Assembly (NCBI RefSeq): GCF_009299505.1
Contig: NZ_WBSM01000013.1
Span: 1-64,000, forward strand
Source: Bifidobacterium ramosum
GTDB lineage: Bacteria > Actinomycetota > Actinomycetes > Actinomycetales > Bifidobacteriaceae
DNA length: 64,000 bases
Reading direction: 5' to 3'
The notes under the pieces are model-generated. The model did not search any database and was not told where the DNA came from. It saw nothing but the letters and a program-made list of their open reading frames with translations. The translations under genes and the position numbers were made by a program. Below are positions 50,083 through 57,335 of the stretch, in pieces (positions within the stretch are counted from its first letter, which is position 1; each line of letters begins with the position of its first letter).

Positions 50083-51717
50083 ATGCTAGTTGAAAACCCG
50101 ATTCTGCGCGGCTTTCATGCCGATCCGTCGATCATTCGCGTGGGCGGCGACTACTATATCGCCAACTCCACGTTCGAATGGTATCCGGGCGTGCGCCTGC
50201 ACCATTCGCGCGATCTCAAGCATTGGGAGACGATCCCCAGCCCCTTGCGCGATTCGTCGATGCTCGACATGCGTGGCATCCCTTCGTCCGGCGGCGTCTG
50301 GGCGCCGGATCTGTCATATGCGGATGGTCTGTTCTGGCTGATATATACGGTGGTACGCCAGCCGGCGAACCCATTCAAGGACGTGACGAATTTCGTGACG
50401 ACCGCGCCATCCATCGAAGGCCCGTGGAGCAAGCCGGTTCGGCTGAACGGCGTCGGCTTCGACCCGAGCCTGTTCCACGATGACGACGGTCGCAAATATC
50501 TCGTGCAGCAGACATGGGACCATCGAGAATGGCATCATCCGTTCGACGGCATCACCGTCACCGAGTTCGACCCGACCACCATGCGGTTGAAGCCGGAAAC
50601 CGCGCGGACCATCTGGCGCGGTGACGATACCGGATTCATCGAAGGGCCGCATCTGTACAAACGAAACGGACTGTATTATTTGTTCGTCGCGCAGGGCGGT
50701 ACGACCTATACGCATCAGGAGGCGGTCGCGCGGTCGGCGACGTTGGCGGCGCTGTCGTTCGAAGCGATGCCCGGCAATCCGCTTATCAGCAACTACGAGA
50801 CCCCGCGGAAGCGATTGCAGAAACAGGGTCACGGATCGTTGGTCGATACTCCCGATGGGCGCTGGTATTACGCGTCGCTGTGCGGCAGACCCTGGCACCA
50901 CGACGACGAATCATCCGTGGCCCCGCGCGGATGGTGCACGCTCGGACGCGAGACCTCGTTGCAGGAGGTCGTATGGGATGACGAGGGATGGCCTCGAATC
51001 GTCGGCGGCCGGGCGGGACGCGACGTCGTCGATGTGCCGGATGTCGAGTCCCCTGCGGCGGGGGATTCGGTTTCCCCGGCCCGGCATCACCATGACGAGT
51101 TCGATGAACCGCGACTCGGTCTGGACTGGAACACGTTGCGAATGCCGTTCGATGAGCGGATGGGGCGGACCGGCCGCGGTCGTCTCGAATTGCGCGGACA
51201 AGGATCCTTGCGCGATGCGTTCGAACTGTCGCTGGTGGCGCGGCGATGGCAGGCGTTCGCATTCCGGGCGGAGACAAAGATGCGGTTCGATCCTGACACG
51301 TATCAGGCGATGGCGGGACTGACCAATTATTACAACGATCTGTGCTGGTCGTGGGTGTTCGTGACCTATGACAAATCGCGCGGATGCCGGGTGATCGACG
51401 TCGCCGAATGCGTACGGGGCGAATACCGTACCTATCTGCGTGATCAAGCCGTCGCCATACCCGATGATGTGGAATGGGTTTGGTTAAGGACGGCGGTGTG
51501 TACACGGTCATACGGGTACGAGTATTCCTTCGATGGACAGACGTGGTTCGCATTGTCGGTGACGTTGGATGCGGCCGTGCTGTCCGACGAGGCCGCGCCG
51601 GCGGGGCATTGCGGCTTCTTCACCGGTGCGTTCGTCGGTCTGGCGGCCGTTGACTATTCCGGATACGGCGCCACCGCGGCATTCGATTATTTCGATTATC
51701 GGGAGACGAGCGAATGA
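50083..51717 (+). CDS. GH43 beta-xylosidase
   Basis: Inverting beta-xylosidase/arabinofuranosidase, 544 aa, intracellular. Five-bladed propeller with base Asp14 in HADPSIIRV, pKa-modulating Asp127 in GFDPSLFHDD and acid Glu187 in FIEGPHLYKR. A C-terminal beta-sandwich (from about residue 340; DEFDEPRLGLDWNTLRMP) is typical of subfamily 11-type xylosidases. AAAGGAG lies before the ATG at 50083. It is the last gene of the second importer cluster and ends at a strong terminator. Confidence 0.9.
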   Translation: MLVENPILRGFHADPSIIRVGGDYYIANSTFEWYPGVRLHHSRDLKHWETIPSPLRDSSMLDMRGIPSSGGVWAPDLSYADGLFWLIYTVVRQPANPFKDVTNFVTTAPSIEGPWSKPVRLNGVGFDPSLFHDDDGRKYLVQQTWDHREWHHPFDGITVTEFDPTTMRLKPETARTIWRGDDTGFIEGPHLYKRNGLYYLFVAQGGTTYTHQEAVARSATLAALSFEAMPGNPLISNYETPRKRLQKQGHGSLVDTPDGRWYYASLCGRPWHHDDESSVAPRGWCTLGRETSLQEVVWDDEGWPRIVGGRAGRDVVDVPDVESPAAGDSVSPARHHHDEFDEPRLGLDWNTLRMPFDERMGRTGRGRLELRGQGSLRDAFELSLVARRWQAFAFRAETKMRFDPDTYQAMAGLTNYYNDLCWSWVFVTYDKSRGCRVIDVAECVRGEYRTYLRDQAVAIPDDVEWVWLRTAVCTRSYGYEYSFDGQTWFALSVTLDAAVLSDEAAPAGHCGFFTGAFVGLAAVDYSGYGATAAFDYFDYRETSE

Positions 51718-51785
51718 TGTGCCCACCGTGTGCCCCGCTGCGTGTTTCGTACGCGTGACGCACAATGGCGACAGTCAAATAAGCG

Positions 51786-51831
51786 TGCGGCGGACCTTGC
51801 GACACCTCCTGCAGGGTCCGCCGCATTTTTT
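51786..51831 (+). terminator. intrinsic terminator after the GH43 gene
   Basis: TGCGGCGGACCTTGC and GCAGGGTCCGCCGCA form a GC-rich stem followed by six Ts. Confidence 0.85.
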
Positions 51832-51893
51832 GTGGTTCCGATGGTGGTACGGGGTGCCGCCGACGCGCACTTGCCAACGCTGCGTGGGCCGCG

Positions 51894-52625
51894 TTACAGC
51901 GCGCTGACGCCGCCGTCGACGTGGATGGTTTCGGCGTTCATGAAGCCGTTGCGCATCAGGAACAGGTAGGCGTCCGCGACTTCGCCGACGGTGCCGAGAC
52001 GCTTGAGGGGGTTGACGTTGGTCATCTGCGCGGTTTGCGCCGCAAGCTGGTCCGGCGTCAGATCACGCCACAGTCCGGTCGGCGTCCACCACGGTGCCAC
52101 AGCGTTCACTCGCACGCGCGGCGCCACCTCGATCGCAAGTCCCTGCGTCAGTGTTTCGATCGCCTGATTGCCGAGCACCGCACCTGACGCGTTATACGGG
52201 CGGCCGCCGGAGCCGGCGGTCAGCGTCAGCGATCCGCCGTCGGCAATATGCGGCAGCACCGTCCGCGCGATGCGCAGCGCGACGAGATACTTGCCATCCA
52301 CCGCCGTACGCACGGCATCCTCGCTGTTATCCAGAAATCCGCCGCCCATCGCGCCGCCCATCATCGACACCACGTGATCGAACGGATCATGCGCTTCGAT
52401 GAACCGTTTCAGTTGCGTCGCGTCCGTCGCGTCCAGTGAGTCCGCAGTAACCGAATCGGCCGAACTGAACGAGCCGAGCGTCGACTTGGCGGCCGCGGCA
52501 TGTTCAGTCGACCGGCCGATCACCGCGACCTGCGCGCCGTACTGCAGCGCCTGCCGTGCGATTTCCAACCCGAAACCAGACGTGCCGCCGATGACAAGTA
52601 TGCGGCTGCCGTTGAGCGATGCCAT
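51894..52625 (-). CDS. SDR-family protein lacking the usual catalytic pair
   Basis: 243-aa Rossmann-fold short-chain dehydrogenase relative. The nucleotide site GGTSGFGLEIA and the C-terminal HVDGGVSAL are normal. At the position of the YxxxK pair the sequence reads PYNASGAVLGNQAIETLTQGLA: alignment on the AIETLTQGLAIEVAP helix places Ala and Asn where Tyr and Lys should be. It may be a non-classical SDR or a binding protein. Preceded on its strand by AGGAGG. No functional partner nearby. Confidence 0.75.
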   Translation of the reverse strand: MASLNGSRILVIGGTSGFGLEIARQALQYGAQVAVIGRSTEHAAAAKSTLGSFSSADSVTADSLDATDATQLKRFIEAHDPFDHVVSMMGGAMGGGFLDNSEDAVRTAVDGKYLVALRIARTVLPHIADGGSLTLTAGSGGRPYNASGAVLGNQAIETLTQGLAIEVAPRVRVNAVAPWWTPTGLWRDLTPDQLAAQTAQMTNVNPLKRLGTVGEVADAYLFLMRNGFMNAETIHVDGGVSAL

Positions 52626-52744
52626 TCGGTCCTCCTTGATTTATGGACTGTCCGTGGGACGTTTTTCACAGGTTGTCTCATGGGCTGCCCTGTGGATGGC
52701 GCGGTGATGCGTCACGTTCATCCTTCCCCTTCATCCTTCCTTTC

Positions 52745-52757
52745 CTGACGGACATAC
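52745..52757. repeat. solo PAL1 half-element
   Basis: TGACGGACATACT matches only the outer part of a left arm; no partner. Confidence 0.5.
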
Positions 52758-52815
52758 TTTGCGGATGCACGTGCCTGTAGCCTCTCGCCTCCTTAAACCT
52801 CTCAATCTCCTGGCT

Positions 52816-52870
52816 TCTCAACGGACATACAGCCGATTTGCCGGTCGGAATCGGCTGTATGTCCGTTGAG
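52816..52870. repeat. PAL1 hairpin copy 26
   Basis: CTCAACGGACATACAGCCGATT pairs with AATCGGCTGTATGTCCGTTGAG. The last full copy; none occurs in the final 11 kb. Confidence 0.9.
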
Positions 52871-52951
52871 GGGGTGAGACCGGGGGGGGCGAGGAACAGA
52901 CTGCGGCGAGGTCTAGCGCGACACTCGTGGTCTGCCCGTTCGAGAAAGCAA

Positions 52952-52983
52952 AAGGGCTGGAACCATTCGGTTCCAGCCCTTTC
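52952..52983 (-). terminator. tRNA-Leu terminator
   Basis: Minus strand: AAGGGCTGGAACC, loop GAAT, GGTTCCAGCCCTTTT. Strong GC stem with a T-rich tail directly after the tRNA. Confidence 0.85.
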
Positions 52984-52987
52984 TTGC

Positions 52988-53073
52988 TGGTGCGAGTGGG
53001 GGGAGTTGAACCCCCACGAGCATACACTCACTGCCACCTGAAGACAGCGCGTCTACCATTCCGCCACACTCGC
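52988..53073 (-). tRNA. tRNA-Leu(CAG)
   Basis: Acceptor GCGAGTG/CACTCGC, D arm GCGGAATGGTAGACGC, anticodon stem CTGTC/GGCAG with loop TTCAGGT (anticodon CAG), a long class II variable arm, T arm GGGGGTTCAACTCCCCC, discriminator A and encoded CCA. Confidence 0.95.
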
Positions 53074-53276
53074 AGACAATCGACTAACTTACACCCGACC
53101 TGCGATTTGCGCCACTTCGGCGTGTCGCGGTGTGAGCGTCGTGCGCGATGAGCGGCATGGGTTGCGTGTGTACGGCCATGACTCCAGTGTTTCCGCCGTT
53201 TTCGGCGCGTCGTGTGGGGGTGCCTGTCTGTATGGTGAAACCGTATCGTCCAAGTTTTATGGGGTGGAAAGACGCA

Positions 53277-53552
53277 ATGAATCGGCTGCAGTCTCGGTCA
53301 CGGTGCATGACGCTGATGATCGTCATGGTGGTATGCGCAGCCATATTACTGCTCTGCGCGTGGGTTGCGACGGCCATGCTGGTCGCCGTCGCCGCAAGCG
53401 TCGTCGGCCTGTGCTCGTTGCGCGAGTGCCGCATCTGCCATCGATTCGATACGTTAATTCGGACCGATGCGTACGGTCCGATCTGCCCGACCTGCCAGCG
53501 GATGATTCTCGAAGGACGTCAGCAGGAGTTGTTGGAGCGGCGGATCGGCTGA
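53277..53552 (+). CDS. small two-helix membrane protein with C-terminal zinc ribbon
   Basis: 91 aa from the ATG at 53277; longer in-frame starts at 53148 or 53232 are possible. One long or two short hydrophobic segments (TLMIVMVVCAAILLLCAWVA, then TAMLVAVAASVVGLC) are followed by CRICHRF and CPTCQ, two CxxC pairs 21 residues apart that could bind zinc. No family recognised. It is isolated between the tRNA and a PAL2 repeat, and coding status rests on the conserved-looking cysteine pattern and composition. Confidence 0.5.
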   Translation: MNRLQSRSRCMTLMIVMVVCAAILLLCAWVATAMLVAVAASVVGLCSLRECRICHRFDTLIRTDAYGPICPTCQRMILEGRQQELLERRIG

Positions 53553-53583
53553 AGTCTGTGGCGGGGAGGCCGCGTATCCCTGA

Positions 53584-53632
53584 GGCTCCCCTCAGTCAGC
53601 TGCGCTGCCAGCTCCCCTCATAGAGGGGAGCC
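53584..53632. repeat. PAL2 repeat copy 4, reverse orientation
   Basis: GGCTCCCCTCAGTCAGCTGCGCTGCCAGCTCCCCTC...GAGGGGAGCC, the reverse of the 24422 copy. A partial second copy (CTCATAGAGGGGAGCCATGCCTG) recurs at 53775-53797. The gap 53553-53867 holds this partial duplication and no credible gene. Confidence 0.75.
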
Positions 53633-53867
53633 ATGCCTGAGCCGGTCCGCGTCTGGAGCGGCAAGACGGCTCGTCCTGCAACTGCGGACGGCCTTTGGCT
53701 GTCTGTTTGTGGACTCGCCTGCCGGCTCGTACATTGCCTACAAACCGCTCTGCGGTTTGCGTTACGGCAATGTCCTCATAGAGGGGAGCCATGCCTGCGA
53801 GCTGGTCCGTGCCGGGGTGGCAAGAGGTCTTCTCTCACGGAAAGGAGCAGCGCCTGACGGTGCGGAG

Positions 53868-55535
53868 CTACCAGCACGCGATGTTGCTGTCGGTACGCGA
53901 CTCGGTTCCTCCGACCAGCGATACGCCGCCGTCCGGCATCCAACCGTCGCCGTCCACTCGCATAATCATCTGGCCGCGACCGAAATCAGCCGTTTCCAAT
54001 CCGACCGTGACCTCATGTCCGCGCCGCGCCAGCTCCCGCGCAATCGCATCGTCGAACCGCGTCTCCACGCGCATCGCATTGCCGTGATCCCACCGCCAGC
54101 GCGGTGCGTCGAGCGCCTGCTGCGGGTCCATCCCGAAATCGATCGCGTTCATCGCCACCTGCACATGTCCCTGCGGCTGCATGTACGCGCCCATCACGCC
54201 GAACGGCCCGACCGGCCGCCCATCACGCATCAGGAATCCCGGAATAATCGTGTGATATGTACGCTTGCCCGGCTTGAGCGCGTTCGCCCGCGCCGGATCG
54301 AGCGCAAAATCGGCCCCGCGATTCTGCAACGAAATGCCCGTCCCCGGCACGACGATCCCCGACCCGAATCCCATGTAATTCGACTGGATGTACGACACCA
54401 TGTTGCCCTCGCCGTCCGCACAGCACAGGTACACCGTGCCCGAACTCGACGGCGTGCGCGTCGTACGCACTTCGGCCGTCTCGCCGATCAGCCGCGCCTT
54501 CTCCTCGCCGTACTCGGGCGTAAGATACCGCGCGTAGTCGAACCCGGTGTCGTCCGGATCGCTGACCGTGTCGAACGCGTCCGCGAACGCGAGTTTGATC
54601 GCCTCGATCTGCCGGTGGTACGTGAGCGTGCGATCATCATGCGTGACGTCGAAGTTACGCATGATGTTCAGCGCCATGAGCGCGACGATGCCCTGCCCGT
54701 TCGGCGGAATCTCGCACACCTGCCAACCGTCGCGATAGTTGAGCCGCATCGGGTCTACCCAGCGCGGCGCGTACGAGGCCAGATCGTCGTACCGCAGGTA
54801 GCCGCCGGCTTTGCGGCTCGCCTGATCGATCGCATGCGCGAGGTCTCCCCCGTAGAACGAGCGCGCGTTGGTCGCGCCGATGTCGGTCAGCGAGTCCGCG
54901 TGATCGGGCAGCGTGACGATCTCGCCGGCGGCCGGCGTGCGCTGGTCGGCGCCGCGTGTGAACGTGCGGAACCATTCGTCGAACCGGCCGTCGTCGTTGT
55001 GCCGTCGGTAACTGTCGGCGCCGCGCCGCCACCAGTACGCGAGATTCGGATTAACCGCGTAGCCGTTACGGGCGTAGTCGATGGCCGGCGCGAGATCGTC
55101 GGAGAGCGATAGTCGACCGTAGCGTTCGTTGAGCGCGGCCCATGCGGCGGGCGCGCCAGGCACGGTGACCGGCGTCCATCCGAGATACGGCATGCGACCG
55201 TTCGCCGTGGCATGACCGTCCGCGACGACGCGCTCGATGGAGATGCCTCGCGGAGCAGGGCCGCTCGAGTTGAGGCCGACGAGCCGCTGTTCGCGGGCGC
55301 TCCATGCGATGCAGAACGCGTCCGATCCGATGCCGTTCGACGTCGGCTCGACCACGGTGAGTGCGGCCGCGGCGGCGACGGCTGCGTCGAACGCGTTGCC
55401 GCCCTTGAGGATGACCTGCAGGCCGGCCGCGGAGGCCTGCGGCTCGGAACAGTTGACCATCGCGCGGTTCGCGTAGATCGGGTAACGCTGGGACGGATAC
55501 CGCTGTGTGAGCGGATCGAATGTTGCGGATGTCAT
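53868..55535 (-). CDS. gamma-glutamyltransferase-family Ntn hydrolase
   Basis: 555-aa GGT-like protein predicted to be autoprocessed at the nucleophile Thr367 (SSSGTVYLCCADGEGNMVSYIQS). LKGGNAFDAAVAAAAALTVVEP and GIGSDAFCIAW match the large subunit, GFGSGIVVPGTGISLQNRG the small one. Unlike typical periplasmic GGT there is no signal peptide from the 55535 start, so it is probably cytoplasmic; glutathione hydrolysis, gamma-glutamyl peptide turnover or an acylase activity are possible. The short upstream extension is rejected. Confidence 0.82.
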   Translation of the reverse strand: MTSATFDPLTQRYPSQRYPIYANRAMVNCSEPQASAAGLQVILKGGNAFDAAVAAAAALTVVEPTSNGIGSDAFCIAWSAREQRLVGLNSSGPAPRGISIERVVADGHATANGRMPYLGWTPVTVPGAPAAWAALNERYGRLSLSDDLAPAIDYARNGYAVNPNLAYWWRRGADSYRRHNDDGRFDEWFRTFTRGADQRTPAAGEIVTLPDHADSLTDIGATNARSFYGGDLAHAIDQASRKAGGYLRYDDLASYAPRWVDPMRLNYRDGWQVCEIPPNGQGIVALMALNIMRNFDVTHDDRTLTYHRQIEAIKLAFADAFDTVSDPDDTGFDYARYLTPEYGEEKARLIGETAEVRTTRTPSSSGTVYLCCADGEGNMVSYIQSNYMGFGSGIVVPGTGISLQNRGADFALDPARANALKPGKRTYHTIIPGFLMRDGRPVGPFGVMGAYMQPQGHVQVAMNAIDFGMDPQQALDAPRWRWDHGNAMRVETRFDDAIARELARRGHEVTVGLETADFGRGQMIMRVDGDGWMPDGGVSLVGGTESRTDSNIACW

Positions 55536-55605
55536 GTGTCCATTATCGCGCCGACGTGCCCTGTCTGGTCGGCGTATGTGGATCGCGTCGCTATGATTGA
55601 TCGGT

Positions 55606-55656
55606 TTCATCACTCAGTGCGCGCGATCGGCTCGGGTGCGCGCACCGAGTGATGAA
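55606..55656. repeat. CACTCAGTGCGCGC-type hairpin (PAL5), copy 1
   Basis: TTCATCACTCAGTGCGCGC pairs with GTGCGCGCACCGAGTGATGAA (one G-U pair), 11-base loop. Between the minus-strand GGT and tgt genes. Confidence 0.88.
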
Positions 55657-55670
55657 TACGGGGCGCCGAA

Positions 55671-55715
55671 CATCACTCAGTGCGCGCCGGTGTCGAGATT
55701 GCGCGCACTGAGTGA
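55671..55715. repeat. PAL5 hairpin copy 2
   Basis: CATCACTCAGTGCGCGC pairs with GCGCGCACTGAGTGA, 13-base loop, 14 bases after copy 1. Confidence 0.88.
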
Positions 55716-55771
55716 CATTTGGACGCCGGCCGGTTGTGTGTAGACAAGGGTTGCCCGTGTGCGGACGATGA

Positions 55772-57097
55772 TCAGCCGCGAGAACCGTGCGCGTAGAAGC
55801 GCGCGAGCGTCGCGTCGCGGAACTCGTCGAAGTAGCCGCCGTCGATCGACTCGCGGATGTCGTCGAGCAGCTTGATGAAGAAGTGCTCGTTGTGGATCGT
55901 CGCCAGCGTGAATCCGTTGAACTCGCGGGCGCGCAGCAGATGATCGACGTACGCCTTCGAGTAATGCGTGCACGTGTAGCAGTCGCAGCCCTCCTCGAGC
56001 GGGCCGAAATCGGTCTTGAACTCGGCGCGCTTGACGTTGTAGCGCCCGTCGCGCGTGAAGATCGCGCCGTTGCGGCCGCATCGCGCCGGCGCCACGCAGT
56101 CGAACGTGTCGCCGCCGTTCTCCACGCACGCGAAGATGTCGTCCACCGCGGCGATGCCGAGCACGTGGCGCGGACGGCTCTCCGGCATCGCATCGCAGAT
56201 CCACGCGCAGGTGTCGCCGATGATCCGCTTCTCGATTGCACCGCCGATGCCCACGCCGTCGAAGTCCAGCGACGCGATCTGCTCGGCCGCGTGCCGGCGT
56301 AGATCCTCGTAGTTCGCGCCCTGCACCACGCCGTACAACGCCTGATACGGCTTGCCCAAACGTTCCGCAGTCAATCGCTGGTGTTCCGCGACGCACCGCT
56401 GCGCCCAACGGTACGTGCGCTCGACCGACTGTTCCTGATACCGCCGCGTGTTCATCAGCGTGGTCAGCTCGTCGAACGCAAACATGATGTCCGCGCCGAT
56501 CTTGTGCTGAATGCCCATCGAAATCTCCGCACTGAACCGGTGCAGCGAGCCGTTGAGCGGCGACTTGAACGTCACGCCGTCCTCGTCCACGAACGCAAGC
56601 CGTTCCTTGCCGTCCGCGATCACGTCGTCCGACTTCATGCCGGTCACGTCCATCGCGAGCGTCTTCTTGAACCCCGCGCCCAGCGAGAGCACCTGGAACC
56701 CGCCCGAATCGGTGAACGTTGGGCCGTCCCAGTTCATGAACTTCGCAAGGCCGCCCGCAGCATCGAGCACGTCCTCGCCCGGCCGCTCGTACAGGTGGAA
56801 GGCGTTCGACAGCATGCACTGCGCGCCCTCCGCCCGCATCGTCTCCGGCAGTACGGCCTTCATCGCGGCCTGCGTGGCGACCGGCACGAACGCGGGCGTA
56901 TGGATGTCGCCATGCGGCGTGTGCAGGATGCCGGTACGGCCGTAGCGCGCGCCGCCGCGGCCCTTGCCGTCCGCCGCGTCGGGCAGACGGGTGATCGTCT
57001 CGAAGCCGAACGCGCTGCGGTCACCGGGCTTGCCGGGCGCCGCGCCGCGCGGATGCTCCACCAGATTCGTCGGATTCGTGTGCTCAGGATTCGTCAT
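55772..57097 (-). CDS. tgt: tRNA-guanine transglycosylase
   Basis: Exchanges G34 for a queuosine precursor in GUN-anticodon tRNAs, cytoplasmic, 441 aa from the ATG at 57097. Marks: DSGGFQVLSLG with the proton-accepting Asp, nucleophile Asp in GDTFDCVAPARC, and the zinc site CDCYTCTHYSKAYVDHLL. The substrate-recognition loop is GIGGAIEKRIIG instead of the usual GGLAVGE, and ARCGRNG replaces TRNARNG, so the preferred base may differ from the E. coli enzyme. Divergent from the HtrA gene. No queuosine synthesis genes are in view. Confidence 0.88.
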   Translation of the reverse strand: MTNPEHTNPTNLVEHPRGAAPGKPGDRSAFGFETITRLPDAADGKGRGGARYGRTGILHTPHGDIHTPAFVPVATQAAMKAVLPETMRAEGAQCMLSNAFHLYERPGEDVLDAAGGLAKFMNWDGPTFTDSGGFQVLSLGAGFKKTLAMDVTGMKSDDVIADGKERLAFVDEDGVTFKSPLNGSLHRFSAEISMGIQHKIGADIMFAFDELTTLMNTRRYQEQSVERTYRWAQRCVAEHQRLTAERLGKPYQALYGVVQGANYEDLRRHAAEQIASLDFDGVGIGGAIEKRIIGDTCAWICDAMPESRPRHVLGIAAVDDIFACVENGGDTFDCVAPARCGRNGAIFTRDGRYNVKRAEFKTDFGPLEEGCDCYTCTHYSKAYVDHLLRAREFNGFTLATIHNEHFFIKLLDDIRESIDGGYFDEFRDATLARFYAHGSRG

Positions 57098-57335
57098 GTG
57101 ATTCACTCTAGGCGAAGCCCCGTAACGGACGCGCGAAGACGCGGCAACCCCGGGTTTGCAACGCTTGCGCGACGCATTGCGAAGGTCGGCAGCAAACTTG
57201 ATTGTTTCTTCCAACGAACATTCAGGAAACTTCCAGAGCAAGTATCTTTACTCTTAGGTAGCAGTTCACCGGATCCCATACGCGGGCGCCGCGCGCGACG
57301 CGATGCGAGGCCCGGCAACAACCTAAGGAGCAGCA

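Noticed and set aside
3208-52870. PAL1 copies considered simply as intrinsic terminators
   Set aside because: Most have no T-tract and several lie between divergent genes or upstream of promoters.
53709-55112. 467-codon plus-strand frame opposite the gamma-glutamyltransferase gene
   Set aside because: Arg/Val/His-rich shadow of a gene with intact catalytic motifs on the other strand.
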